This document shows, one piece after another, positions 53,936 to 64,000 of a DNA stretch of 64,000 nucleotides (positions are counted from its first letter, which is position 1; every line of letters starts with the position of its first letter). The notes beneath the pieces are model-generated. The model did no database searches, was not told where the DNA came from, and worked only from the letters and a program-made list of their open reading frames with translations. Source of the DNA: Vigna angularis. Lineage: Eukaryota; Streptophyta; Magnoliopsida; Fabales; Fabaceae. Made by a program: the position numbers and the translations under genes. The DNA lies in assembly GCF_016808095.1 (NCBI RefSeq), contig NC_068980.1, forward strand, positions 15,751,388 through 15,815,387, read 5' to 3'.

Positions 53936-55500
53936 ATTCAATGGAAAGTAATACATCTCTTTTAATTCAACTAAGAACTAATTGACGTCAAGCCCCCAAC
54001 CAAAGACGTGAAAAACATCGTTGGAAACATGATCCCACTACTCCACAGAGTCGGACATACTATTGAATGATTAAAAATTAAAAAGTAAAAGATATTAAAA
54101 ATTAGATGATCCACTGACGAAATTTAAATCATTATAAAAAAAGTACATCGTGTAACTATGACTAACAACTGCCACATCGTATGCACATCGAAGCCTCGCA
54201 TTACTGGACGTTCAAACATCATTCACTAAAAAAGTAAAAAATCTCTTTGGATTCGATATTATCTCCTTACTGACTAATCGAAGACATTCTACGATAAATA
54301 ATGATATAAGACGTGTCATTGAATGATTAAAAATTAAAAAGAAAAAAATACTAAAAGTTAGATGATCCGCGTAGCAAAATTAAATATTTTAAAAGCATTA
54401 CACATGAGTAATACCCTGCACGTCAAAGCCCCGCACAATTCGAAGTTCAAACATCACTAAAAAAGTAAAAGATCTCTTTGGATTCTTAAGACTCCTTGAT
54501 GACTAAACGTAGACATTGCTATGATGAATAATGATATAGGACGTCCTCAGGCACAAATAATTGACATTAACTTTATGAACGTCGAAGCCCCGCATAAAAC
54601 GACATTCAAACATCACTCACTGAAAAAGTAAAAAATCTCTTTGGATTCAATATTATCTCCTTACTGACTTATCAAAGACATTCTATGATAAATAATGATA
54701 TAAGACGTCATTGATCACAAATATTTGACCCAATCTCCAGACTTTTGCATCGTTTGCAGTCCATACTAGACGTCAATCGTATAAATTTAATTTATATTTC
54801 ATTTCTTTCAACCATAAGAACCAATTGACGTCCGATCCCCAACAAAAGACGTTAAAAATATCGTTGAAAAATGCACACCATTAATGTCCCAATGCTCTAG
54901 AATCGGACGTGCCATTGAATGATTAAAAATTAAAAAAAATATTAAAAATTAGATGATCCGCGTAGCAAAATTAAATCATTTTAAAAGCATTACACATGAT
55001 TAATATCCTATATGTCCAAACCCCGCACAGTTCGACGTTCAAACATCAACGAAAACGTAAAAAACTCTTTGGATTCTTAAGACTCCTTGCTGACTAAACG
55101 TAGACATTACTATGATGAATAATGATATAGGACGTCCTCGAGCACAAATAATTGGCATCAATATCCTGAACGTCGGTGACCCTCACAATTTGAAATTAAA
55201 ACATCATTCACTGAAAAAGGAAAAAATCTCTTTGGATTCTTAAGAACTCCTTGCTGACTAAACGTAGATATTTCTATGATGAATATGATATAGGATGTCC
55301 TCGATCACAAATATTTTACATTAACTTTTTGAACGTCAATGCCCTCCGCATACGACGTTCAATCATCATTCACTGAATAAGTAAAAAATCTCTTTGGATT
55401 CTTCTGAACTCCTTGCTGGCTAAACGTAGACATGTCATTGAGAATTCTTTCGCATCCAATGCACTCAACATTCGACATCAAATTTATAAATTTAATTGTT
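53936..55500. repeat. ACGTC-rich diverged repeat block
   Basis: About six diverged copies of a unit containing CGAAGCCCCGCA, ACGTTCAAACATCA, CACTGAAAAAGTAAAAAATC, TCTTTGGATTC, CTTGCTGACTAAACG and AATAATGATATAGGACGTC. Anchors fall at about 54226, 54453, 54612, 55047, 55205 and 55369. Spacing is irregular, so this is not a simple satellite. Single anchors also occur near PF20167 genes at 51030 and 59330. Confidence 0.75.
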
Positions 55501-56560
55501 TCCACCATAAGAAATCAAATAGCTCTGAAATCTAATGGTAGAAGACAACTCCAAGACAATTTAAAAAACGATTCATACATAGTTCTATGTTGAAGTTGAA
55601 CATCTTTATATAATTATTTTAGATCATAAGATTGTTTCAGCATTAAACAAATTGTGAACCATATTTTTTTTTTACCAAGCACTTTCCTTTCAATAAGATA
55701 ACTTAATCATTTCTTTACTATATAAAAAGAATTTTGTTCACTTGAATATCAAAGGCCACCTTCATATGAATTGAGACATGAATGAGGCACTTTGACATTC
55801 AAGCGAGCAAATTTCAATTTAAAGAACATACATGTTTAGATATCTATGGAAAAGAAAATGCAAAGGAGATAAAAAAACATGAATCATAATATGTCAAATA
55901 CAGAAACAGGAGGTAGAGATTATGTGAAATGCAAGCTATATTTATAGATGAACTGATGACGTACATCGTGTAATTATGCTTAGTAACTGAAACACTCCAC
56001 CTTCGAAGCCCCGCCAAATTCGACGTTCAAACATCATTCAAAAAAAATTTCATTTGATTCATTTAAAAACAAAATGACGTCCCACTTCCCAGAAATTGTC
56101 TACTTTTGAATCACCCGCGAAAAAGATGAGATTTGGAGGGCTTGAAGTTAAAAAGTTTGATGTGCCCCTCTATATTCATATAATTCCACTCTCAATTTTG
56201 CTAAGTTAATATAATCGATTCTAAGTAATAAAGAATTGATTCAAAGCATTATAAATTCAGAAATGCAAATAATGTTATTCATAGTATTTTCCTAATAATG
56301 TTATTCATACTATTTTTTTATATCATAATCATTTATACTAATAACTAATTATAATTATTAAATTATTCAAAATAATTTATCTCATTGTGGCAAATAAAAG
56401 TTGTTCTGAGAGTTCGTTTGATCTTTGATCGTCGTTCACTTTTTAAATTTGACTTTTTTATAAATGCTGAAGTTGTAGTTATGATCACTCCGTTTCAAAT
56501 GTATAGACCAATAAAATAGTGACATAGTATATTGTCAAAAAAGTTATTAACATATAGTTG
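55501..56560. other. Noncoding, includes duplication copy B
   Basis: 55698-55965 is the second copy of 53665-53935. 55980-56060 again has CGAAGCCCCGC and ACGTTCAAACATCATTCA words. 56150-56480 is AT-rich with nothing recognised. Confidence 0.5.
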
Positions 56561-57060
56561 GTTCCTAAAAGAAATATTTGCCACAAAGATGTTAATCTTT
56601 GATAAGAATCAGAGAACCTAGAACCAAAAGAATCCTCTATGAACATTGCAAATGCAAATTTATGACTTCCATAATGTTTACATATGTATTTGGTGTCCAT
56701 ATATATAGGTATAAATGTTTAAGGACCCTAAGAAACCCTAAACGAAAGATTCGCCACAAAGATGTTAATCTTTGATAAGAAAAATATAATTTATTTTTGT
56801 TAACATATCGTTGGTCCCTAAGAAAGTTTTTGTTGTTCCTAGAATTCTGACAAATCTCTTTGATGACCTTGCCCGTCCGTCTCGAATTTTTTAAATTTTA
56901 CTTATGGTTCATAATACAAAGATGGAAACGCTGCAGTATAGGTATAAATGTTTAAGCCACCTAAGAAACCCTAAATTAAATATTTGTCACAAAGATGTTA
57001 ATCTTTGATAAGAATCAGAGAACCAAGAACCAAAAGAATCCTCTCTCAACATTGCCAAGT
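56561..57060. repeat. Dispersed repeat with GATGTTAATCTTTGATAAGA
   Basis: CACAAAGATGTTAATCTTTGATAAGA occurs at about 56582, 56756 and 56993; at the first and third it continues into AGAGAACC and AAAAGAATCCTCT. The copies lie 170-240 bp apart with TTTAAG..CCTAAGAAACCCTAAA in between. The core GATGTTAATCTTTGATAAGA has AATC/GATT inverted symmetry. It is noncoding. Confidence 0.7.
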
Positions 57061-57990
57061 CCCTAAGAAACCCTAAATGTTTAAGGCACCTTTGATCTTA
57101 TTCTCCGAACATTCATTTTGGGTCAACCAGTCTCCACCGTCAAACTTAATCTGCCTTAATTTTCGACCCAACCCATTCTGCTTAATTTTTGGTCTAGATC
57201 TGTCTGACCATTCCCCATACATGCGGTCTCTTCTCGATATTTAACCTAGTATGATGCATATATGTTGTTAACTTGTCTACATATTTTTGGATAATTATAC
57301 TTTGACAACATTTTTTTAACAACATTTTTTTCTAACTGACCCATCTTAATTTTTTTCCAAAATATTATATCCTAACACCTTTAGTTTATCAGTCAACTTA
57401 TTCTTTTCTCAAACTTATGGTATTATAATTTAAAAATGAATCAAACTCTTTTAGTATAATCATACTTATATTTAACCTAAAACATTCATTTCAAATTACT
57501 TTAAATAATATAATAATATTTATTACGATTTTAATTATATTGATATACAACTAAATTCAATTCTCATAAAATATTATTATTATTATTTTCCATATGAAAT
57601 TAAATTAATATTTTAAACAAATAAAATTTTATTCTCTTTAAATTTCAACGACGAAAGCACAGAAAAAGAAGAAAACATCGAATATCGGTAACGTTGCATT
57701 TCTAGTGGGAGGTTATCTTAAAATGTATATATTATATTGAAATATAATGGTAATGGGAGCTTGTGAGTGGTTTTATAAAGGAAAAAAGAAAAATAGGATG
57801 GCGGGAGGATGAAAAATAAAACGTCGAATATCCCTAAAATGTGACGTCTTTTTCTAACTCTTTGTCTTCTGGCTGACAATTAATACATCGATGCCCTCTA
57901 TAATTCGACGTCTCCTTTGTATTTTTTAAGCAGCGAAGTTATGAAGTTAAGAAGTCGATATTGTGAAAGACGTTCCTAGAATTCTATTCA
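57061..57990. other. 5' flank of PF20167 copy 3
   Basis: AT-rich and noncoding. From 57830 the ACGTC words return (AAAACGTCGAAT, TGTGACGTC, TTCGACGTCTCC, AAGACGTTCC) right up to the gene start, as in front of copies 1 and 2. Confidence 0.5.
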
Positions 57991-57993
57991 GAA

Positions 57994-58926
57994 ATGGCTT
58001 CTCCATCGTCATCATCAAGAGGAAAAGAGAACGTTGCCCGGATTACAAGAAACGCAAGCTCATCCGGATGGATAAGTGATCGAGACACGCGAGCAAAGTT
58101 TTTATACTGGTCACATATCAAAAATGTAGTTCCTCACAAGTATTTGGACCTGAAATTGTTCAAGAACGAAGGGTTCCTTTTTCAAGAATGGATTGCATAT
58201 CAAGGGTTTACTGATTTTGTGCAGATGAAAGGACATTGATATCCGGATTTGGTAAAGGTTTTCTACACAAACCTGAGGGTTGTAAATGGGGTCATTCACT
58301 CAAGGGTCAAAGGTGTTAACATTACTATTGACGATAATGTTTGGTCAAATATTTCTGGACTGAAAGCTGAAGGTTTGGATTCTCATATCCGTGATTCTGA
58401 GTCAAACATATTTTTAACAAAGAGAGCTATATATATAAACTGCTTAAGATATCCAGGAAGGTACATGGTTGATAAGCAGTACCTACATGATGGCTTAAAC
58501 AAGGAGGAGAAAATGATTGCTTATGTCCTGACTTGGCTACTACTGCCTGGAAAATTGAACGAGGACAAAATGTCAACAGAAGATGTATTTCTGTTGAATG
58601 CTATCAAGACTAGAATCTCAACCAATTGGGTTGTGGTACTAAAACACCACATGATCGCTGCAGGAGATGATTATGCACACAAATTGCCATATGGAGTATT
58701 TATCAACAAGGTGCTGGAATGCCAAAGAGTATATGTATCTGAAGAAGAAAGACTTGTGTGCAAAAGGTCAGAAGAAATTGGTATACCAAGTCTGTCATCT
58801 ATTGGGCTGAAAAAGACTGTGAATGGATGGCTCTTCATTGATGAGCAAACTGTTGGAAGTCCACCTACTCTTGATCAAGATCATACTGAAGATTCTGATG
58901 ATAAAGATTCAATGGAATCTTCTTGA
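57994..58926 (+). pseudogene. PF20167-family gene, copy 3, intact but for one stop
   Basis: One frame of 310 codons starts MASPSSSSRGKENVARITRN and has a single TGA at 58237 (KGH-stop-YPDLV; copy 2 has Trp there, so TGG to TGA). Order: Ser-rich start, SGWISDRDTRAKFLYWSHIK, FLFQEWIAYQGFTDFVQMKG, DLVKVFYTNLRVVNGVIHSR, YLHDGLNKEEKMIAYVLTWL, EDVFLLNAIKTRISTNWVVV, LPYGVFINKVLECQR, IGLKKTVNGWLFID and an acidic tail (EDSDDKDSMESS). It is predicted nuclear/cytoplasmic, with no membrane span or signal. I have no biochemical function for it. The single recent stop suggests it was functional until lately or belongs to an active family. Confidence 0.8.
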
Positions 58927-59367
58927 TAATTAATTTAGACCCTACTTTCCTATGTTTTTTGTTTTTTATTTTTTAATCATGCTAGTAAGCCACCTATGGT
59001 TTCTGTATTTCATTGGGTTTTAGATTGAAATGAAATGAATATTTAAATTTAGTAAACGATCTGTGAATTGTGAATGTTGGTTGTGATGTATGTGGACTAA
59101 CCCTTCACGTCAACAATTTGAAGTTCAGAGCTCCCCATTAATTCTCCTATCATACTTCAATTCCCTTCACATCCCTACCCCGCTGCCTTCGACGTTCTAT
59201 GAGAGGGGATAAACAAAATATATCCAAATGCACGGTACATTTTGATCCAGTGAAATGAACTTCTTCGAAATGTACATTTTGATCCAAATGTACGTCAATT
59301 CCAAGCCGCATTTGACGCTAAAACATCATTCAGTGAAAAAGTAATAAATATCTTTAGATTCATTTTA
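58927..59367. other. 3' flank of PF20167 copy 3
   Basis: Noncoding. ACGTC words (CTTCACGTCAAC, CTTCGACGTTC, GTACGTCAATTCC) and the repeat anchor CATTCAGTGAAAAAGTAATAAATATC at 59326-59350 lie just before the next LTR. Confidence 0.5.
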
Positions 59368-60088
59368 GATGTTGTGTTTTAAGGGGGTATATGATACAAG
59401 AAGGTCTAACACCATAGGACCCATCACAAGGGGAATGGCCAAAAAGCTCCAAGATGAATATTTTCCCCAAGGTCAAGTACTATTTGCTATCTTTGGATGG
59501 AAAATTGGAGAACAAGAAGATATTCCAAATCTGCCAAAACATGGAGAAGGGTAAAATAGACACTTCTATACAAGAAGGGGTGTGCTTATCCTTCTATGGG
59601 GCTGCATTAGTAATTGTTTTCTCCACATAAAACTCATTTGTCACGTGTTTTAGAAGCCACACATTTAGCACATGGGTTCAGATCTGAAACGTGTAAATTG
59701 CTTGCTTAAGCCTTGAGATTGATCTATAAAATCTCATAGGCAAAGCTTGTAGATTACTTTTGGATTGTAGTAAAGAATTTCTGCTGAAATGTCTAGCAAA
59801 TTCCTTCTCCAAGAGTCACTTCTTAGCTTGATCTCCATTGCAACTTTCTTCCACTCTAGGAAGCCTTCTGAGTTGTTAATCATCTCTCCAAGCTAGCCTC
59901 CATCTCCATTCACCATAAGCACCACCAATCCGCTGCCACACCTCCAAAGATCCCATCCAGAAATTTCAAGTCTGCACAACAATCTGCAGCTGCTACCGCC
60001 ACTGCTACGTTGGTTTCAGCTGTCTTCCAAGTCTCCCTGCATCTCCAATCTCACGGCTCTGCTTCTCTACATCTCCTAGGATGTATCA
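59368..60088 (+). mobile_element. 5' LTR of a gypsy element running out of the window
   Basis: The right end ATGTATCA is set by the primer site three bases on. The left end is approximate (TGTTGTGTTTTAAGGGGG near 59369). Inside is a piece resembling the polyprotein C-terminus (RRSNTIGPITRGMAKKLQDE, 59400-59460), so in this family the pol end overlaps the LTR, or it is a captured remnant. TATA candidate TCTATAAAATC at about 59731. No distinct palindrome array is seen here. Confidence 0.6.
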
Positions 60089-60090
60089 AG

Positions 60091-60103
60091 TGGTATTCAG
60101 AGC
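60091..60103 (+). other. Primer-binding site, tRNA-iMet type, one extra base
   Basis: TGGTATTCAGAGC is the TGGTATCAGAGC site with one T inserted. The site type is used by chromovirus and copia elements. The insertion may weaken priming or have arisen after insertion. Confidence 0.7.
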
Positions 60104-62343
60104 TTAGGTTCTAACTTGAACCGTGAGATAAGTGGTTTCATCTTTCATTTTCCAAAATGTTATTCAATTCCTACTATGTCTTGTGGTTATTCTGAAGTCT
60201 GTTTCTGTTTCAGCATCTATGATGTGTTTAGGCTTCTATGTTTTGAGTTTTATTGATACCAGCTCTATTTGCTTGAGTCTATCATCATTTTATTCGGTTA
60301 TCTCTTGCTGTTTTGAGTCATTTTAATCATTTGAGCATCAATTCCGTTTTGTCTTAGTCATGTTTGGTTAATTTGCTATTTTTTCATCAAATCTGGTTTT
60401 TTAACCAAGTTTTTACGGTTCTGAAAGTGTTGGATGTGGCTACACAAATTAAGAGAAATGAACAATCAAGAGATGAGCTTAGGTGTTTAAATTTGCCAAC
60501 CAAAATCAGATCTGCATGTTTTTTTTTAGTTTCTGTTCTGTTATTCCAGAAAGTGTTACTGCTGTAACAAAACTCCACTGTTCATTTAGCATTGTGCACT
60601 GTTCTATTGAACAACAATTGAATGAGTTAATGTCTGAATCATTTGGAACATGAAATGATTTGATTCCAAGTGTTTTGTAATGTTGTAAGCATCAAAAAAT
60701 GCAGTAGCCGATCTGCAAGTGTTTTGAGTTAAAAATTCTGCATAATTTGAGTTGGATTGGTACTAGATCATTGCCAATCATTTTTAAGTTGATTCTGCTG
60801 TGTTGAGCAACTTTCAAATACCATTTTCAGACTCCTTTTGATGTTTTTAATCCAGAATCAAAGCCAATCTACATTTTGAACTTTGTGGTTGTGAATTTGA
60901 GCTAAAAATGACCACTGCAGTATTCCAATTCTGTTACACAGTGATTTAGCTCATTATAGCTGTTTCTGCAAGTCCTCACTCATCATTGAAACATATTTAA
61001 GTCATTGGAATGAGCATATAAAATGTACTGTGCATTTGGTCATTTTTTTGGGTAGATTTGTGCTGGCTGCCAAGAGCTATGCAGTAAAATTTTTGGTTCA
61101 GAGATTCAAAGTTTGGCTGTTTGATTCAATAAGAGTGGATGTAGTAAAAGCCATTGGTCCATAACATATCAAGAGTTCAAGTTAAAAAGAGTGATTAAAA
61201 CATTAAAAGGCAGAATAGGACCAATACATCCTGTTTTCGAAATTCTGGTTGCACCTTTGAACATTGCTGTCAAAAATTAATGCAAGTTCATTGAGACATT
61301 TCAACAAACAGTTTGGTCCACTTTCATTGCATAGCTATTTCGTGTTTGATTCTGGTTTCTGGTCTTTTATTGCGTTTTAAATCTGTTCTAGAGCCATTCC
61401 TAAGATCATTTTGATGTGCCATCGTGATTGATAGCCATTTAATTGCTTGTTTTTCTAAATCTTGAACACTCTGCACACCATCTGTTTGACAAAAGTCCTG
61501 GTGTTGTTGTCACTTGGATGTGATTTTGCTGTCAATTGTGGTGGTAGTTTCTGTGATTAACTGGTTTGTTGGATAGGTGAATTATAATTCAAATGGCTCA
61601 TTGCAAGTGGAAGCATCAAAGGAAGTTACATTGGTGAGGAAAGTGATTGAAGTTGAGTTTTGAAGAAGGAAAGGCCGTGAACTTGCAGCAGAGTTCTATA
61701 CTGCAAAAAATTAATTTCTTTGTTTAAGCACTTTGCAGCTGAGAGAATTGTTTGGAATCCAGTAGATTCAAGATCTTTGAGAGCAACCAAAGCTGCACAC
61801 ATTGTTTCCTTAACCTATTTTTAACTTCTTCCTTTCCAATTTACCAAATTTCTTTGTAATTCCCATTGGTTTCTTTGGTTGTAAGTTCCAAATCCAAGCA
61901 AGTGAGGTGATAGAGTTCACAAGTGCTCTTCCCTCATTTGTAACTAGACTCAAAGAAGTCTCAACCTAAAATTGAGTAGGCGGTGAGTGTGTCTTAGATC
62001 CAAAGTCTAAGCCTCACCTAGGCGACCTCACTTTAATTGCTTTTCCAATTTTCGACTAGATAGCATATATCTTGTGCGAATAGGAAGCTCTCTTAGGGGT
62101 CCGAATTTAGAGTTTAGGTTGTGTCCTTTCTTTGCTTTGTGTTTTCTTTGTTGTCTTTAAGACTTAAGTGGATTTAAGAGTGATTTTGATCTAAGGACTC
62201 TAGTAAGTAGCAAGAAGCATATTTGGCAAGGATAAGGCTTGGTACTTAAGCATTCCTAGTGAATCACCTCCCTTACCTGGAATATTGCTTTCAAGTGAAA
62301 ATCTCTAGTCTTTACTTCAAGAATAACATTTAAGTCCATCATA
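60104..62343 (+). other. Long untranslated leader
   Basis: 2.2 kb between primer site and gag with no ORF above about 67 codons that looks real. It is rich in T and in words such as TTTGAGTT. Around 61900-62060 is a GC-richer stretch (GTGAGGTGATAGAG, CCTCACCTAGGCGACCTCAC) with an inverted repeat of GTGAGGT/ACCTCAC. Splice sites could lie here, since long leaders in gypsy elements are often spliced; none is proven. Confidence 0.5.
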
Positions 62344-64000
62344 ATGTCTAGAAGGCATTCTCCTAGGATTAGTGATAGTGAAAAAGAACATTTTTCTCTT
62401 CAAACTTTAGTTAATGAATTCAAGGAAATAAGAAGAGAAATGAATGAAGAGAAAGCCAATAGAGAGCTTCAAAATGCTGTTATTCAAGATGAGTTGAGAT
62501 TAATAAGGAAAAGTAAGTCTAGGGGAAGTCAGAGTGAAAACTCTCAAGAGGGAGGGATGTCTTTGAGTTTGGGTGATTATTACCCTCATCAGCCTTCTAC
62601 TTCTAGGAGGCATAGGAGAAATTCTCATGCACCCCCACCCCCTAAAGAAGTCAATGTTGTGTTGCCTCACTTCCATGGGAAGGACAATGTAGAGGCTTAT
62701 CTTGATTGGGAGATGAAGGTAGAACAATTGTTTGAATGCCACCAAGTAAGTGAAGAGAGGAAGGTCTCTCTAGCTACCCTAAGCTTTCAAGGGTATGCAA
62801 TGTATTGGTGGACTGCCTTGGTCCAAGAGAGGCTTAGACATCAAGCCCCTCCCATCCACTATTGGAATGATCTCAAGTCTGCCCTTAGGAGGAGACACAT
62901 TCCCTCCTACTACAATAGAAAACTCATGGATAAACTCCAAGGGTTACAACAAAGGTCTATGACAGTTGAGGAATATAGACAAAAGATGGAGTTGTATATG
63001 ATGAGGGCAGGCATAGTAGAAGGTCCAGAAACTACTTTAGCTAGATTTTTAAGTGGGCTCAATTTTGACATAAGAGATAGGGTTGAACTTCTACCTTATA
63101 GAGATTTGAATGATCTTGTTCAAATGTGTATAAAGGTAGAACAACAAAACTTGAGAAAATCTTCTTCTAAAAGAATTCAAGTTCAACCTACTTTTGAAAA
63201 AAAAAAATTTAAAGAAAAAGAGCCATTTAAACCTCTAGCCAAAATAGAAGAGAGACCCAAGAAAGAGACACCCTCACACACCAGAACAAGTGAAATCAAA
63301 TGTTTCAAATGTCTAGGAAGGGGTCATGTAGCTACTCAATGTCCTACAAAAAGAAACATCATTTTGAAAGGCAAGGACATTTATAGTAGTGAAAGTGACA
63401 CCCCAACTAGTCAAAGTGAGAGTGAGGAAGAAGAAAGGGAAGAGGAAATATATGCTGATGATGGACAACTTCTCATGGTGAGAAGGATACTTAGCAACCA
63501 ACCAAGTCTTAAACACCTATCACAAAGAGAGAACATCTTTCACACAAGATGCAAAATTCAAGAAAATCATTGTTCTCTCATTGTTGATAGTGGATCTTGT
63601 TGCAATTGTTGTAGCACAAGGTTGGTTGAGAAGTTGAAGCTTGATATTATACCCCATCCAAAACCTTATAAACTTCATTGGCTAAATGAAGATGGGGATA
63701 TAATAGTCAAGAGTCAAGTGAAGTTGGCATTTTCCATTGGGAACTTCAAAGATGAAGTTTTATGTGATATAGTTCCCATGGAAGCATGTCATGTGTTATT
63801 GGGGAGACCATGGCAATTTGATCATCAAACTATCCATCATGGTCTAACCAATACCATCACTATCCATCAAAAGGACAAGAAGTTTGTGCTTCATCCTTTG
63901 ACTCCTACCCAAGTGGCTAAGGATCAAGCACAAATGAAGTTGTCAAGAAAGCAAGAACATGATCAAAAGAAAAAGTCAAAAAGCAAGAAGGGTATAGAGA
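62344..64000 (+). CDS. Gypsy gag-protease polyprotein, open to the window end
   Basis: ATG at 62344 (MSRRHSPRISDSEKEHFSL) opens 552 full codons without a stop; the frame continues beyond the window. An N-terminal charged helix and a Ser/Arg-rich stretch (to about residue 90) precede the capsid domain (about 98-275: VVLPHFHGKDNVEAYLDWEM, AMYWWTALVQERL at 152-164, YRQKMELYMMRAGIV). The zinc knuckle is CFKCLGRGHVATQC (320-333, CX2CX4HX4C). Acidic spacer, then retropepsin with DSG at 415-417 (LIVDSGSCCNCC) and HVLLGRPWQFD at about 482-492. Reverse transcriptase would follow outside. The lineage looks chromovirus-like; the exact clade is unsure. It is the only undamaged retroelement gene in the window. 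Confidence 0.9.
   Translation, partial: MSRRHSPRISDSEKEHFSLQTLVNEFKEIRREMNEEKANRELQNAVIQDELRLIRKSKSRGSQSENSQEGGMSLSLGDYYPHQPSTSRRHRRNSHAPPPPKEVNVVLPHFHGKDNVEAYLDWEMKVEQLFECHQVSEERKVSLATLSFQGYAMYWWTALVQERLRHQAPPIHYWNDLKSALRRRHIPSYYNRKLMDKLQGLQQRSMTVEEYRQKMELYMMRAGIVEGPETTLARFLSGLNFDIRDRVELLPYRDLNDLVQMCIKVEQQNLRKSSSKRIQVQPTFEKKKFKEKEPFKPLAKIEERPKKETPSHTRTSEIKCFKCLGRGHVATQCPTKRNIILKGKDIYSSESDTPTSQSESEEEEREEEIYADDGQLLMVRRILSNQPSLKHLSQRENIFHTRCKIQENHCSLIVDSGSCCNCCSTRLVEKLKLDIIPHPKPYKLHWLNEDGDIIVKSQVKLAFSIGNFKDEVLCDIVPMEACHVLLGRPWQFDHQTIHHGLTNTITIHQKDKKFVLHPLTPTQVAKDQAQMKLSRKQEHDQKKKSKSKKGIE

Overview
The window reads as repeat-rich heterochromatic DNA from a flowering plant, most likely a phaseoloid legume (Vigna/Phaseolus-like). 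The basis is the low GC content, the retrotransposon families present (Ty3/gypsy elements with tRNA-Asp-type primer sites and Athila/Tat-like gag-protease, an Ogre/Tat-like element whose LTR starts TGTCAACACCCAATTT, a SIRE-type copia remnant), and recall of similar LTRs from legumes. The species call is inference. I found no ordinary host gene, tRNA, rRNA or CRISPR; almost everything recognisable is a transposable element or its debris.

Layout. 1-4.0 kb: the 3' end of a plus-strand LTR with its primer site, fused to a minus-strand gag-protease fragment that ends in its own primer site and LTR. 4.0-7.86 kb: AT-rich, no supported gene. 7.86-39.4 kb: a deeply nested block. An old, broken plus-strand gypsy pol gene is split by two nested solo LTRs (8267-10865, TSDs GGCAT and AGAAG), then by a solo LTR (TSD TTAGG) that itself holds a complete 9.1-kb element (11624-20765, TSD GTCAT). 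That element carries gag, protease and a PF20167-like ORF but no reverse transcriptase or integrase. After the integrase region comes a 13.8-kb minus-strand element (23314-37088). Its gag is split by a non-autonomous Ogre/Tat-like element (27316-34382), whose leader in turn holds a MULE with 215-bp TIRs and a 9-bp TSD (31497-32926). The plus-strand element then ends in a 3' LTR (38111-39415).

39.4-44 kb: gypsy and copia remnants and a solo-LTR-like unit. 44-51.6 kb: two broken genes of the PF20167 'putative plant transposon protein' family, converging on a complete 3.4-kb CACTA element (46294-49678, TSD ATT) that encodes a multi-exon En/Spm-type protein with a C48/Ulp1-like C-terminus. 51.9-53.7 kb: a solo LTR rich in CCGAACGG motifs. 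53.7-59.4 kb: ACGTC-rich diverged repeats and a nearly intact PF20167 gene (one stop). 59.4-64 kb: 5' LTR, tRNA-iMet-type primer site, long leader and an uninterrupted gag-protease ORF running off the window.

Most notable: (i) a module of four short hairpins with the shared loop TACTGAWG and compensating stem changes, bracketed by two copies of another conserved motif, in two elements; (ii) family-specific palindromic arrays just upstream of the TATA box in four different LTR families, one of which also occurs at an apparent internal promoter; (iii) a PF20167 gene family linked to a characteristic ACGTC-rich repeat, a candidate uncharacterised transposon; (iv) two element junctions that look like copying of flanking host sequence rather than simple transposition.
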